This document shows positions 47,213-56,331 of a stretch of DNA of 64,000 nt, one piece after another. The stretch is from contig NZ_CP034783.1 in NCBI RefSeq assembly GCF_006094435.1, positions 3,685,001-3,749,000 on the forward strand, read 5' to 3'. Source of the stretch: Pseudomonas sp. MPC6. GTDB lineage: Bacteria; Pseudomonadota; Gammaproteobacteria; Pseudomonadales; Pseudomonadaceae. The notes under the pieces were generated by a model. That model did not search any database. It was given only the letters and a program-made list of their open reading frames with translations, and had not been told where the DNA came from. Made by a program: the position numbers and the translations under genes. Numbering within the stretch: position 1 is the stretch's first letter; every line of letters starts with the position of its first letter.

Positions 47213-47303
47213 TTGTGGGAGCGGGCTTGCTCGCGAAGGCGTCGAATCAGTCAACAAAAACGTTGTCTGACACACCGCTTTCGCGAGCAAGCCCGCTCCC
47301 ACA
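47213..47303. repeat. REP doublet (GTGGGAGCGGGCTTGCTCGCGAAGG type)
   Basis: Arms TTGTGGGAGCGGGCTTGCTC and the inverse lie between the convergent rarD-like and hpd genes and may serve as a bidirectional terminator. Confidence 0.88.
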
Positions 47304-47323
47304 GTTTTTACAGCAGTAGCGGT

Positions 47324-48400
47324 TTATTCGGTGGCGAGCACACCACGACGAACCTGATCACGCTCGATCGATTCAAACAACGCCTTGAAATTGCCTTCAC
47401 CGAAGCCATCGTCGCCTTTACGCTGGATGAACTCGAAGAACACCGGGCCCATCAGGGTTTCCGAGAAGATCTGCAGCAGCAGGCGCTTGTCGCCCGACTC
47501 GGACGAACCGTCCAGCAAGATGCCCCGCGCCTGCAGTTCGTTGACCGGTTCGCCGTGGTTCGGCAAACGGCCTTCGAGCATCTCGTAGTAGGTTTCCGGC
47601 GGCGCGGTCATAAAGCGCATGCCAATGCTTTTCAAGTGATCCCAGGTCTTGAGCAGGTCCTCGCTGAGGAAAGCCACGTGCTGGATGCCCTCGCCGTTGA
47701 ACTGCATCAGGAACTCTTCGATCTGCCCGGCGCCCTTGGACGACTCTTCGTTCAACGGGATGCGGATCATGCCGTCCGGCGCGGTCATCGCCTTGGACGT
47801 CAGGCCGGTGTATTCACCCTTGATGTCGAAGTAGCGGATCTCGCGGAAGTTGAACAGCTTCTCGTAGAAGTTGGCCCAGTAGGCCATGCGCCCGCGGTAC
47901 ACGTTGTGGGTCAGGTGGTCGATGATCTTCAGGCCGGCCCCGACCGGGTTGCGGTCAACGCCTTCGATGAACACGAAGTCGATGTCGTAGATCGAGCTGC
48001 CTTCGCCGAAACGGTCGATCAGGTACAGCGGCGCACCGCCGATGCCTTTGATCGCCGGCAGGTGCAGCTCCATCGGGCCGGTCTCGATGTGGATCGGCTG
48101 GGCGCCGAGTTCCAGGGCGCGCTTGTAGGCCTTCTGCGAATCCTTGACCCGGAAGGCCATGCCGCACACCGACGGGCCGTGTTCCGCCGCGAAGTACGAC
48201 GCAACGCTGTTGGGTTCGTTGTTGAGGATCAGGTTGATCGCGCCCTGGCGATACAGATGCACGTCTTTGGAGCGATGGGTCGCGACCTTGGTGAAGCCCA
48301 TGATCTGGAAGATCGGCTCCAGGGTGTTGGGGGTTGGCGATGCGAATTCGATGAATTCAAAGCCCATCAGGCCCATTGGGTTTTCGTATAAATCTGCCAT
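47324..48400 (-). CDS. hpd: 4-hydroxyphenylpyruvate dioxygenase
   Basis: 358 residues, the usual bacterial length. Two vicinal-oxygen-chelate domains: the N-terminal domain starts [20 protein letters not shown], the C-terminal domain binds iron through His in [12 protein letters not shown], His in [11 protein letters not shown] and Glu in [19 protein letters not shown]. It turns 4-hydroxyphenylpyruvate into homogentisate in tyrosine breakdown. No hmgA or other tyrosine genes are beside it in the window. ATG 48400; the stop is 19 bp from a REP doublet. Confidence 0.97.
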   Translation of the reverse strand: MADLYENPMGLMGFEFIEFASPTPNTLEPIFQIMGFTKVATHRSKDVHLYRQGAINLILNNEPNSVASYFAAEHGPSVCGMAFRVKDSQKAYKRALELGAQPIHIETGPMELHLPAIKGIGGAPLYLIDRFGEGSSIYDIDFVFIEGVDRNPVGAGLKIIDHLTHNVYRGRMAYWANFYEKLFNFREIRYFDIKGEYTGLTSKAMTAPDGMIRIPLNEESSKGAGQIEEFLMQFNGEGIQHVAFLSEDLLKTWDHLKSIGMRFMTAPPETYYEMLEGRLPNHGEPVNELQARGILLDGSSESGDKRLLLQIFSETLMGPVFFEFIQRKGDDGFGEGNFKALFESIERDQVRRGVLATE

Positions 48401-48842
48401 TTTGGCGCCTCATCATGCTTTTAGAATCAACAGCTGAAAGTAACGGATCGTTAGTTGCTGGCAATGCTGAGACCGGCGGGTGGCGCGCAGGAGATGCCCC
48501 GCACGCTGCGGGCGAGGAAGTCACCGTAGATCAATTGAAACCCAAATATCTTCATGGTCGACCCAAGGCTATGACGGGCGAGGCTTCTGCTGCCAGAAGA
48601 CGATTATTCTTATATGCGTAACCCGATTCTACACAGCGTAAATCGTTTTGTCCGCCTTCTGTATCAAATCGCCTTTTTCCCTGCGCGCGCAAGGGGTTTG
48701 TCAAAAGGCCCTGTACTACCGTTGATCGGCAAGAAACCCCAAGTCGTTCTATCATGCCCGTTAGCTGAACTCTTTTTGGGAGGCCCGCTGTCGTCCTGCC
48801 TGCATTTGAGAGCCCTCTTTTTCACCGCAACAGGTCCCATGA
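48401..48842. other. Intergenic region between divergent hpd and EAL gene
   Basis: These 442 bases are the shared upstream region of hpd (leftward) and the c-di-GMP phosphodiesterase (rightward). Only short overlapping reading frames without ribosome sites are visible, and I see no RNA gene. Confidence 0.6.
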
Positions 48843-50378
48843 ATGCCACTGAACGTCAAAAACCGCCGCAAACGCGGGATCAGGATTGCTGTGACCGTCT
48901 TGAGCGGTTTACTCCCGGTATCGTTGGGGTTCGCCATTCTGTATATGCAGGCTGAACGCACACTGCAACAAAGTTCCCGGTTAACGGCGGAACAAGCCGT
49001 GAGCCAGTTCGAATTGATGTTCGACAACACTGCCGAGGCCGCGCGCGAGTTGCTGCCGCTGGCGGGCCAACGCTGCAACGATGTCAAACTGGCCTTGCGT
49101 GAACAGGTCACCCGCCGCCCCTTCGTGCGCTCGGCCAATCTGGTCTGGGACGACAGTATTTACTGCAGTTCCCTGTTCGGTGACTATCAGGAAAGGATCA
49201 ATGCTGGCGACTACGCCCATGGCCAGTTGTTGTTGATGAAGAGCAATCCGGTCACGCCCGATAGCGCGCTGCTGGTGTATCGACTCAGTGAAGGACAACG
49301 GAGCGCCCTGAGCGCTCTGGACGGTTATCACCTGAGCAATGTATTGCGTCTGATCGGCCGCAACACCTTATTGGCGCTGCAAGTCGGCCCACATTGGCTG
49401 GCCGCCGACGGTCAGTTCCACGATGGAGCCCTGCCGCTCTTTCCGGTAGCGCAAAACGAACTGGCCTCCTCGCGATACGCTTTTACCGTGGCAGCCGGTT
49501 TCCCCGAGGGCGAAACCTGGCGCTATATGAAAAGCGAATATCCGCCTCTGTTCAGCTTGCTGATATTTTTCGGCGTGGTATCCGGCTCGATCGGGCATGT
49601 TCTGCAAAAACGCGCCATGTCCCCCAGCCATGAAATGCAACGCGCGATGGAAGCCGCGGAGTTCATTCCCTACTTCCAGCCGGTGGTCCATGGCGACAGC
49701 AAGCGGTGGTCCGGTTGCGAGGTGCTGATGCGCTGGAATCATCCAAAGGAAGGTCTGGTGCGCCCGGATCTGTTCATCCCGTTTGCCGAATATTCCGGGC
49801 TGATCGTGCCGATGACCCGCTCATTGATGCAACAGACCGCCGCGTTGCTGGCGCCCCTGTCCCCGTCGTTCACAGAACCCTTTCATATAGGCATCAACAT
49901 AACCGCCAGCCACTGCAAGAACCTGGATCTGGTCGAGGATTGTCGCGAGTTCATCAAGGCCTTCGACCCGGGCTCGATCAACCTGGTGCTGGAGTTGACC
50001 GAGCGCGAGCTCATTGAGCCCACGGCCATGACCCATCAATTGTTCGAACAGCTGCACGGTTTGGGCGTGATGATCGCGATCGACGATTTTGGCACCGGCC
50101 ACTCGAGCCTGGGCTATCTGCGTCAATTCAATGTGGACTTCCTGAAAATCGACCAGAGCTTCGTCGCCATGATCGGAGTCGACGCCCTCTCAAGGCACAT
50201 TCTTGACACCATCATCGAGCTCTCGGCCAAGCTCGATCTGGGCATTGTCGCCGAGGGCGTGGAAACCCTGGAGCAAAGTGATTACCTGACCGCCCACGGG
50301 GTGAACTTCCTGCAAGGTTATCTGTTTGGCCGACCAATGCCCGGCGCGGAATTCATTAATGCATTAAGTCACCATTAA
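48843..50378 (+). CDS. Cyclic-di-GMP phosphodiesterase with CSS-motif sensor and EAL domain
   Basis: 511 residues. TM helix at about 13-32, a periplasmic CSS-motif domain (QRCNDVK and SIYCSSLFG with the CSS cysteines) to about 235, second TM near 230-255, then the EAL domain: GCEVLMRWNHPKEG (catalytic Glu), IDDFGTGHSSLGYL and LKIDQSFV, VAEGVETLEQ. All metal and catalytic residues appear present, so it should hydrolyse c-di-GMP. CSS proteins are activated by loss of the DsbA-made disulfide. Start ATG 48843; ATG 48839 is in another frame. Lower c-di-GMP would favour motility. Confidence 0.93.
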   Translation: MPLNVKNRRKRGIRIAVTVLSGLLPVSLGFAILYMQAERTLQQSSRLTAEQAVSQFELMFDNTAEAARELLPLAGQRCNDVKLALREQVTRRPFVRSANLVWDDSIYCSSLFGDYQERINAGDYAHGQLLLMKSNPVTPDSALLVYRLSEGQRSALSALDGYHLSNVLRLIGRNTLLALQVGPHWLAADGQFHDGALPLFPVAQNELASSRYAFTVAAGFPEGETWRYMKSEYPPLFSLLIFFGVVSGSIGHVLQKRAMSPSHEMQRAMEAAEFIPYFQPVVHGDSKRWSGCEVLMRWNHPKEGLVRPDLFIPFAEYSGLIVPMTRSLMQQTAALLAPLSPSFTEPFHIGINITASHCKNLDLVEDCREFIKAFDPGSINLVLELTERELIEPTAMTHQLFEQLHGLGVMIAIDDFGTGHSSLGYLRQFNVDFLKIDQSFVAMIGVDALSRHILDTIIELSAKLDLGIVAEGVETLEQSDYLTAHGVNFLQGYLFGRPMPGAEFINALSHH

Positions 50379-50484
50379 CTAATCGCTAAAAGTGACGAGA
50401 CAGAGCGGCGCGCAGCCATTTGAATCAAAATATTAGTCTAGTTACATGACGAAAAAGACAGGATTTACTCTTGGCTCATTAACT

Positions 50485-50522
50485 ACTACAATTTTTCATG
50501 CCTGCACTACAATTTTTCATGC
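50485..50522. repeat. 17-bp direct repeat upstream of the mvaT-like gene
   Basis: ACTACAATTTTTCATGC occurs at 50485-50501 and 50506-50522, period 21 bp (two helical turns). It lies in an AT-rich stretch about 110-150 bp before the mvaT-like start, a plausible regulator or autoregulatory site. Confidence 0.75.
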
Positions 50523-50632
50523 ATGCGCAAAAATTGGCAGGTGAGCCACTATCACCGAGTCGCTACAAGGCGCCTGGCTTTTAGCCTTGTTTGCGGTTGG
50601 TATCAGCCAAATACACTATTGGAGTAAAGATA

Positions 50633-50998
50633 TTGTCCAGACTCGCTGAATTTCGTGCAGCTGAAAAGGCCCTTCAGGAACAGCTCAAGCAGCTCGAAGC
50701 GCTGAAGAACGATGCCGGGCTCAAGAAAGAAATCGAATTCGAAGAAAAGCTTCAGGGACTGATGAAAACCTATGGCAAGAGCCTGCGCGACGTCATCGCC
50801 ATTCTCGATCCGAACCCGGGCAAATCCGGTCTGCAACAGGCCGCAGCGCCTAAAACCCGCCGTGCTCGCGTGGTCAAGGTCTATCAGAATCCGCACACCG
50901 GTGAACTGATTGAAACCAAAGGCGGCAACCACCGCGGCCTGAAAGCCTGGAAGGAACAATACGGTGTCGACACCGTGGATTCCTGGCTGCGTGGTTAA
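50633..50998 (+). CDS. MvaT/MvaU-type H-NS-like xenogeneic silencer
   Basis: 121 residues from TTG 50633 (GGAGT seven bases upstream). N-terminal coiled-coil dimerisation helix (SRLAEFRAAEKALQEQLKQLE...), a linker (PAPKTRR-like), and the C-terminal DNA-binding part with ARVVKVYQNPHTGELIETKG and NHRGLKAWKEQYG. In Pseudomonas MvaT and MvaU bind AT-rich DNA and silence horizontally acquired genes. The accessory block at 12-42 kb includes such AT-rich targets. Which paralogue (MvaT, MvaU or MvaV) cannot be decided; the length and start resemble MvaU/MvaV. Confidence 0.88.
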   Translation: MSRLAEFRAAEKALQEQLKQLEALKNDAGLKKEIEFEEKLQGLMKTYGKSLRDVIAILDPNPGKSGLQQAAAPKTRRARVVKVYQNPHTGELIETKGGNHRGLKAWKEQYGVDTVDSWLRG

Positions 50999-51041
50999 GT
51001 ACCCGCGGTAATAAAAACCCTGCCAATGCAGGCAATGTTGT

Positions 51042-51142
51042 TGTAGGAGCGAGCTTGCTCGCGATGGTCGCCAACGATAACGCGTATTTTCTGGATAGTA
51101 CGCGGTGTTCTGGAATCCATCGCGAGCAAGCTCGCTCCTACA
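51042..51142. repeat. REP doublet after the mvaT-like gene
   Basis: TGTAGGAGCGAGCTTGCTCG and the inverse copy, with GCCAACGATAACGCG inside. The inner AACGATAACG matches the interior of the doublets at 43681, 46121, 55963 and 63754. Confidence 0.88.
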
Positions 51143-51214
51143 GTGTGCTTAGTCCCTTCGGCTATCTAAAAATGTCCGTAAGTACTTACGCCTGCAGCAC
51201 ATTGAAATCTTCAA

Positions 51215-51739
51215 CTAAAGTTTCAAGCTGTTACGGGCAGCGTCTATCTCAGCCTGGCTTGCCTTATAAACCTCAGCCTGCCCCGCGCAAGAAAAAACAT
51301 AGGCCTTATCGGCATCCACGGCCGCTACCAATAGTTGAGACAGCACATGACGACCGTTCTGGGTAATGGTGCAGGTAGTTTCCAGCGCTTCCAGGCGGCT
51401 CAAGCGAGCGGGGTGAATCTTGTTGCAGACACTTTGATAGCCGCCTTGAAAGAAGTCTTTCTGCACCGACTTGCGCATCTCCAGCAACACACCCTGCAGA
51501 TTCACCTGATGGTCACCTTGTATCTCCGTCATGGTCACCTCCATCACCATCACCGGCGTTCCGCCCTGATCGTGTTTCACTGCGCGCTGGCGGGACACCT
51601 GGGCATTGGCGGCTTCCTGGGGAACAGCTTCGACCTCCCAACCGGCAGGCCAGGTCATGACGGGTGCATCGGCGTGAGCAGTATTTGCAGCCAGGAGCAC
51701 ACCCAGCAGGACGAAAATCGATGGAAAGAACCGAATCAT
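51215..51739 (-). CDS. DUF4946-like secreted protein
   Basis: 174 residues with signal peptide (MIRFFPSIFVLLGVLLA...AHA, cleavage near 24), then WPAGWEVEAVPQE and two cysteine pairs around SVCNKIHPARL and TTCTITQNGRHV. The pattern matches small Pseudomonas proteins classed as DUF4946, of unknown function. Monocistronic, convergent with the mvaT-like gene region and divergent from gloA. No further role can be read. Confidence 0.7.
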   Translation of the reverse strand: MIRFFPSIFVLLGVLLAANTAHADAPVMTWPAGWEVEAVPQEAANAQVSRQRAVKHDQGGTPVMVMEVTMTEIQGDHQVNLQGVLLEMRKSVQKDFFQGGYQSVCNKIHPARLSRLEALETTCTITQNGRHVLSQLLVAAVDADKAYVFSCAGQAEVYKASQAEIDAARNSLKL

Positions 51740-51876
51740 TGCAATGAATACTCAGGGTTTGATCCGCAAAGTCTGAGCCTCGCCCGTCGGCCAGGCAATA
51801 GCTGAAATTTGGTGATGCCCGCGCCCTTGCGTATCATGGTCGCCATCGCTAGCCCCACTTATTGTCCGGAGGGCCC

Positions 51877-52398
51877 ATGAGCCTGCACGAATTGAATACC
51901 TTCCCCGGCGTGACCGCCCAGCCTGATACCGCGACCCACAAGTTCGTGTTCAACCACACCATGCTGCGGGTCAAGGACATCACCAGATCCCTGGATTTCT
52001 ACACCCGGATCCTGGGTTTCTCGCTGGTGGAAAAACGCGACTTCCCGGAAGCCGAATTCAGCCTGTACTTCCTGGCGCTGGTCGATAAAGACCAGATCCC
52101 GGCCGACGCCGCGGCGCGCACCGAATGGATGAAATCGATCCCCGGCATCCTCGAACTGACCCATAACCACGGCACCGAAAACGACGCGGATTTCGCCTAC
52201 CACAACGGCAACACCGACCCGCGCGGTTTCGGCCACATCTGCATCTCGGTGCCGGACATCGTCGCCGCCTGCGAGCGCTTCGAGGCACTGGGCTGCGATT
52301 TCCAGAAACGCCTGAACGACGGCCGCATGAAGAGCCTGGCGTTCATCAAGGATCCGGATGCCTACTGGGTCGAAATCATCCAGCCCGCGCCACTCTGA
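51877..52398 (+). CDS. gloA: Lactoylglutathione lyase (glyoxalase I, Zn-type)
   Basis: 173 residues from ATG 51877 (GGAGGG upstream). Vicinal-oxygen-chelate fold: metal ligands His in FVFNHTMLRVKD, Glu in GILELTHNHGTE, His in GFGHICISVPD and Glu in WVEIIQPAPL. The extra N-terminal and middle segments place it with the longer, Zn-dependent type known from Pseudomonas GloA3 and eukaryotes. It converts the hemithioacetal of methylglyoxal and glutathione to S-lactoylglutathione. gorA, further on, supplies glutathione. Confidence 0.95.
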   Translation: MSLHELNTFPGVTAQPDTATHKFVFNHTMLRVKDITRSLDFYTRILGFSLVEKRDFPEAEFSLYFLALVDKDQIPADAAARTEWMKSIPGILELTHNHGTENDADFAYHNGNTDPRGFGHICISVPDIVAACERFEALGCDFQKRLNDGRMKSLAFIKDPDAYWVEIIQPAPL

Positions 52399-52408
52399 CG
52401 TACACCCC

Positions 52409-52492
52409 TGTAGGAGCTGGCTTGCCAGCGAAGGCGGCCTCAAGCCTTGCGGCGCCCATGCAAACGCCTTCGCCAGCAAGTTGGCTCCTACA
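52409..52492. repeat. REP doublet after gloA
   Basis: TGTAGGAGCTGGCTTGCCAG and an imperfect inverse copy (GCCAGCAAGTTGGCTCCTAC) flank about 35 bp between convergent gloA and ahpF. Confidence 0.87.
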
Positions 52493-52514
52493 AAAAGCTT
52501 GCAACGGCGCGCAC

Positions 52515-52543
52515 AAAAAAACCCATGATCGCGCATGGGTTTT
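52515..52543. terminator. Bidirectional terminator between gloA and ahpF
   Basis: AAACCCATG and CATGGGTTT form a 9-bp stem with a 6-nt loop. A-run on the left and T-rich DNA on the right fit termination in both directions. Confidence 0.82.
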
Positions 52544-52562
52544 GTGTTTTCAGCGTCCGGGC

Positions 52563-54125
52563 TTACGCCGGGGCCGAAGTCCGGATCAGGTGATCGAATG
52601 CGCTCAGGGAAGCCTTGGCCCCCTCGCCCACCGCAATCACGATCTGCTTGTATGGCACAGTCGTCACATCACCGGCCGCAAACACGCCCGGCACCGACGT
52701 CTCACCACGGGCATCGACAATGATCTCGCCGCGCGGCGACAACTCGATAGTTCCTTTAAGCCAATCGGTGTTGGGCAGCAGACCGATCTGCACGAAGATC
52801 CCTTCCAGCTCCACCGTCCGCAATTCATCCGACTGACGATCCTTGTAGCGCAGGCCATTGACCTTCTGACCATCGCCAGTCACTTCAGTGGTTTGCGCAT
52901 GGGTGATCACGGTGACGTTCGGCAGGCTGTGCAATTTGCGCTGCAGGACCGCATCGGCGCGCAGTTGCACGTCGAACTCGAGCAGCGTCACATGGGATAC
53001 GATGCCGGCCAGGTCAATGGCTGCTTCGACGCCGGAGTTGCCGCCGCCAATCACCGCCACCCGCTTGCCTTTGAACAGCGGACCGTCACAGTGCGGGCAG
53101 TACGCCACGCCCTTGTTGCGGTATTGCTGCTCACCGGGGACGTTCATTTCACGCCACCGCGCACCGGTCGCGAGGATCACGGTCTTGGCTTTCAATGTCG
53201 CGCCGCTGGCGAAGTGGACTTCGTTCAATTCACCGTTCTTGCCCGGCACCAGTTTGTCGGCGCGTTGCAGGTTCATGATGTCGACGTCGTACTGCTTGAC
53301 GTGCTCTTCCAGGGCCACGGCCAGTTTCGGCCCTTCGGTTTCCTGCACGGAGATGAAGTTTTCGATGGCCATGGTGTCCAGCACCTGCCCACCAAAACGC
53401 TCGGCCGCGACACCGGTGCGAATGCCTTTACGGGCGGCGTAGATCGCTGCCGCAGCACCGGCCGGGCCACCGCCGACAACCAGTACGTCAAAGGCTGCTT
53501 TGGCACTGATTTTCTCGGCCTGACGCTCGATACCGCTGGTGTCGATCTTCGCGAGGATTTCTTCCAGGCCCATGCGGCCCTGGCCGAAGTTCACGCCGTT
53601 GAGGTAGAGACTGGGCACGGCCATGATCTGGCGCTCGTCGACTTCGGCCTGGAACAGCGCGCCGTCGATGGCGACGTGGCGGATGTTCGGGTTCAACACG
53701 GCCATCAGGTTCAGCGCCTGGACCACGTCCGGGCAGTTCTGGCACGACAGCGAGAAGTAGGTCTCGAAATTGAATTCGCCCTTGAGCGAGCGGATCTGTT
53801 CGATCACCTCGACACTGGCTTTCGAGGGGTGGCCGCCGACTTGCAGCAAGGCCAGCACCAGGGACGTGAATTCGTGGCCCATGGGGATGCCGGCGAAACG
53901 CAGGCTGATATCGGCACCCGGGCGATTGATCGAGAACGATGGTTTGCGTGCATCATCACCGTTGTCGAGCAAGGTAATCTGGCTGGATAGACTGGCAACG
54001 TCTTTCAGCAATTCGAGCATTTCCCTGGATTTCGCACCGTCGTCGAGGGAGGCAACGATCTCGATCGGCTGGGTGACCCGTTCCAGGTATGACTTCAACT
54101 GGGTTTTAAGATTGGCGTCCAACAT
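52563..54125 (-). CDS. ahpF: Alkyl hydroperoxide reductase subunit F
   Basis: 520 residues. An N-terminal thioredoxin-like domain with SCQNCPDV, then FAD- and NAD-binding domains with [17 protein letters not shown], the redox pair in [10 protein letters not shown], and [14 protein letters not shown], ending [10 protein letters not shown]. It passes electrons from NADH to AhpC for peroxide reduction. It lies downstream of ahpC on the same strand, with a strong terminator between, so some transcription must read through or start internally. Confidence 0.97.
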   Translation of the reverse strand: MLDANLKTQLKSYLERVTQPIEIVASLDDGAKSREMLELLKDVASLSSQITLLDNGDDARKPSFSINRPGADISLRFAGIPMGHEFTSLVLALLQVGGHPSKASVEVIEQIRSLKGEFNFETYFSLSCQNCPDVVQALNLMAVLNPNIRHVAIDGALFQAEVDERQIMAVPSLYLNGVNFGQGRMGLEEILAKIDTSGIERQAEKISAKAAFDVLVVGGGPAGAAAAIYAARKGIRTGVAAERFGGQVLDTMAIENFISVQETEGPKLAVALEEHVKQYDVDIMNLQRADKLVPGKNGELNEVHFASGATLKAKTVILATGARWREMNVPGEQQYRNKGVAYCPHCDGPLFKGKRVAVIGGGNSGVEAAIDLAGIVSHVTLLEFDVQLRADAVLQRKLHSLPNVTVITHAQTTEVTGDGQKVNGLRYKDRQSDELRTVELEGIFVQIGLLPNTDWLKGTIELSPRGEIIVDARGETSVPGVFAAGDVTTVPYKQIVIAVGEGAKASLSAFDHLIRTSAPA

Positions 54126-54152
54126 ACGGGCGATTTCCTTTTTGAATGTGTA

Positions 54153-54190
54153 AAAAAAAACGCCCGAGCGAATCTCGCCCGGGCGTTTTT
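54153..54190 (-). terminator. Terminator between ahpC and ahpF
   Basis: AAAAACGCCCG and CGGGCGTTTTT form an 11-bp stem with a 13-nt loop, with long A/T runs on both sides. In the ahpC direction it is followed by a run of T, so it should end most ahpC transcripts before ahpF. Confidence 0.85.
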
Positions 54191-54252
54191 ATTGGGCGGT
54201 GCAGCGTACTCAGGAGGTGCGGAGTTCCGCCCTGATCAAGCGTGTCACAGAC

Positions 54253-54816
54253 TTAGATCTTGCCGACCAGGTCCAGGGACGGAGCCAGTGTGGCCTCGCC
54301 TTCTTTCCACTTGGCTGGGCAAACCTGGCCCGGGTGAGCGGCGACGTACTGGGCTGCCTTGATTTTGCGCAGCAGTTCGGAAGCGTCACGACCCACACCA
54401 CCGTCGTTCAGTTCGACGATTTTGATCTGGCCTTCAGGGTTGATCACGAAGGTGCCACGGTCAGCCAGACCGGCGTCTTCGATCAGCACGTCGAAGTTGC
54501 GGGAGATGGCGTGGGTCGGGTCACCGATCATGGTGTACTGGATTTTGCCGATGGCTGGCGACGTGTTGTGCCAGGCAGCGTGGGCAAAATGGGTATCGGT
54601 GGAAACGCTGTAGATCTCGACGCCCAGTTTCTGGAACGCGTCGTAGTTGTCAGCCAGGTCTTCGAGTTCAGTCGGGCAAACGAAGGTGAAGTCGGCTGGG
54701 TAGAAGAACACGACAGACCACTTGCCTTTCAGGTCAGCGTCCGACACTTTTACGAAGTCGCCATTTTTGAAGGCGTCAGCTTTGAACGGTTTAACTTGGC
54801 TGTTGATGATAGGCAT
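54253..54816 (-). CDS. ahpC: Alkyl hydroperoxide reductase subunit C (peroxiredoxin)
   Basis: 187 residues, the normal length for AhpC. Peroxidatic Cys in [19 protein letters not shown] and resolving Cys in [20 protein letters not shown]. It reduces H2O2 and organic peroxides in the cytoplasm and is recharged by AhpF. Start ATG 54816 after CGGAGAG. In Pseudomonas the gene is controlled by OxyR; I do not mark a site with confidence in the 190-bp upstream region. Confidence 0.97.
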   Translation of the reverse strand: MPIINSQVKPFKADAFKNGDFVKVSDADLKGKWSVVFFYPADFTFVCPTELEDLADNYDAFQKLGVEIYSVSTDTHFAHAAWHNTSPAIGKIQYTMIGDPTHAISRNFDVLIEDAGLADRGTFVINPEGQIKIVELNDGGVGRDASELLRKIKAAQYVAAHPGQVCPAKWKEGEATLAPSLDLVGKI

Positions 54817-55009
54817 CGATGACTCTCCGTCAGGGTTGAAAAGTTGATGGAATGAATCCTACCTATTCAATCCCCCGATAGCTCATTGGCAAACCTCATG
54901 CAGCTGATTGGTTTTCGCTATTAGCGGACAGTATTAATAGAAGAAAACGCTCCTAGGAGCCTTTCTCAATGGATTCCTCTGCGAGACGGGGAAATAGCTT
55001 GAGACGTTC

Positions 55010-55948
55010 CTAGGGGCTCACGGGCTTTTCAACGATCCGGGGCATCACCGGAAACGGATTGGCGTCGACGTAGCGCATGGCCGACTTCATGTCCTTCCAG
55101 CCGACGTAACTCATCAACGATTTCAAATCCCACCCGCTCTGATGCGCCCAAGTGGCGAAGCCGCGCCGCAAGGAGTGGCTGGTGTACTGTTCGGCGGCAA
55201 TTCCCGCGCGCTCCAGCGCCTGGCGCAATAACGGGATCACGCTATTGGCGTGCAACCCCTCCTCGCTCAAGTTGCCCCAGCGATCGATTGCGCGGAACAC
55301 CGGACCACGGACCAACGCCGCCGCGCTGATCCAGTCGATGTACGCCTGCACCGGACACAACCGCTGCAAGGCCGGCGTCTGATAGGTCTTGCCGAGGTTC
55401 TCACGATCGCTTTTGCTGCGCGGCAGGTACAGCGTGATGCCGGCACCGGCGCTCGCTTGCACGTGCTCAATCTGCAGGCGACACAACTCATCGCTGCGAA
55501 AGCCACGCCAGAAACCCAGGAGGATCAGCGCGGTGTCACGCCTTGCCCGCAAGAGCACCGGTTGATCGCCTGCAGATTTTGCCGATTGCGCCTCCTGCTC
55601 CAGCCAGGTCACCGCCTGTTCGAGATGTTGCAGCTGCAACGGCTCGGCCTGTTTCTCCTGCGCCGGATGCAGCGCGCGAATGCCCTTGAACACCTTGCGC
55701 ACCACCGGCGCCTTGGTCGGATCGGAAAAACCCTGGCTGTTGTGCCATTGCGCCAGTGCCGACAAGCGCAGCTTCAAGGTGTTGATCGACAGCTCACCGG
55801 CATACGCCACCAGGTAGCGCGCGATGCTGTCCGCCGTTGCTGGCAGAAACCCGCCCCAACTGACCTCGAAGTGCTCGATGGCCGCCCGATAGCTGCGGCG
55901 AGTGTTGTCGCGGGTGGCAGCTTGCAGGTAACGATCCAGCTCGCTCAT
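55010..55948 (-). CDS. Tyrosine recombinase/integrase-like protein
   Basis: 312 residues from ATG 55948 (the frame reads 28 codons further into a REP unit, so I do not use the longer start). N-terminal SAM-like domain (TRRSYRAAIEHFEVSWGGFL), catalytic domain with Arg in GFWRGFRSDELCRL, HSLRRGF (His-x-x-Arg), HxSGW-like region and Tyr in SAMRYVDAN. All catalytic residues seem present. It is not next to an obvious phage or island; it faces away from the kfrA-like gene. Such an orphan recombinase-DNA-binding pair is common in Pseudomonas chromosomes and its target is not known. Confidence 0.88.
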   Translation of the reverse strand: MSELDRYLQAATRDNTRRSYRAAIEHFEVSWGGFLPATADSIARYLVAYAGELSINTLKLRLSALAQWHNSQGFSDPTKAPVVRKVFKGIRALHPAQEKQAEPLQLQHLEQAVTWLEQEAQSAKSAGDQPVLLRARRDTALILLGFWRGFRSDELCRLQIEHVQASAGAGITLYLPRSKSDRENLGKTYQTPALQRLCPVQAYIDWISAAALVRGPVFRAIDRWGNLSEEGLHANSVIPLLRQALERAGIAAEQYTSHSLRRGFATWAHQSGWDLKSLMSYVGWKDMKSAMRYVDANPFPVMPRIVEKPVSP

Positions 55949-55962
55949 GAAAATAACCTGTA

Positions 55963-55990
55963 CCTGTAGGAGCGAGCTTGCTCGCGATGG
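55963..55990. repeat. Single REP unit upstream of the recombinase
   Basis: CCTGTAGGAGCGAGCTTGCT begins a solitary GAGCGAGCTTGCTCGCGATGG unit, followed by ACGTGAACGATAACGC; the opposite arm is missing. Confidence 0.8.
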
Positions 55991-56072
55991 ACGTGAACGA
56001 TAACGCTGCCTGCCTGAATGCCCGCGCGGCACCCTCGGGTTTTGTGCGCCAATCCCGAAATTGACACCGCCC

Positions 56073-56165
56073 CCTGTAGGAGCTGGCTTGCCAGCGAAGG
56101 CGTCCGTTCAGTTAAAAATAGGTCGACTGACACACCGCTTTCGCTGGCAAGCCAGCTCCTACAGG
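56073..56165. repeat. REP doublet between recombinase and kfrA-like genes
   Basis: Arms CCTGTAGGAGCTGGCTTGCC and the inverse, with an interior ATAGGTCGACTGACACACCG that resembles the interior of the doublet at 47213. Confidence 0.88.
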
Positions 56166-56275
56166 GGGTTTGCGTACCGAACACTAGCGACGAACGCTTC
56201 AGAAACGCTCTCACACGGGGTAATACCAGTATATCCCGTGTCATTAAACACGGCATATATAACTTTCAAGATGGC

Positions 56276-56308
56276 GTGGTACAATGTGTATTTAGTGGTA
56301 CGTACCAC
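56276..56308. promoter_or_regulatory. Palindromic operator of the kfrA-like gene
   Basis: A perfect 14-bp palindrome GTGGTACGTACCAC (56295-56308) lies 23 bp before the ATG; a GTGGTAC half-site is at 56276-56282. The spacing suggests autorepression, as known for plasmid KfrA. Confidence 0.75.
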
Positions 56309-56331
56309 ATTACGAAATCGTAGGAGAGCAC

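Noticed and set aside
52422..53990. A 522-codon frame opposite ahpF, and a 507-codon frame opposite gorA (57396-58919)
   Set aside because: Both are antisense to complete, motif-rich enzymes; no plausible start sites or domains.
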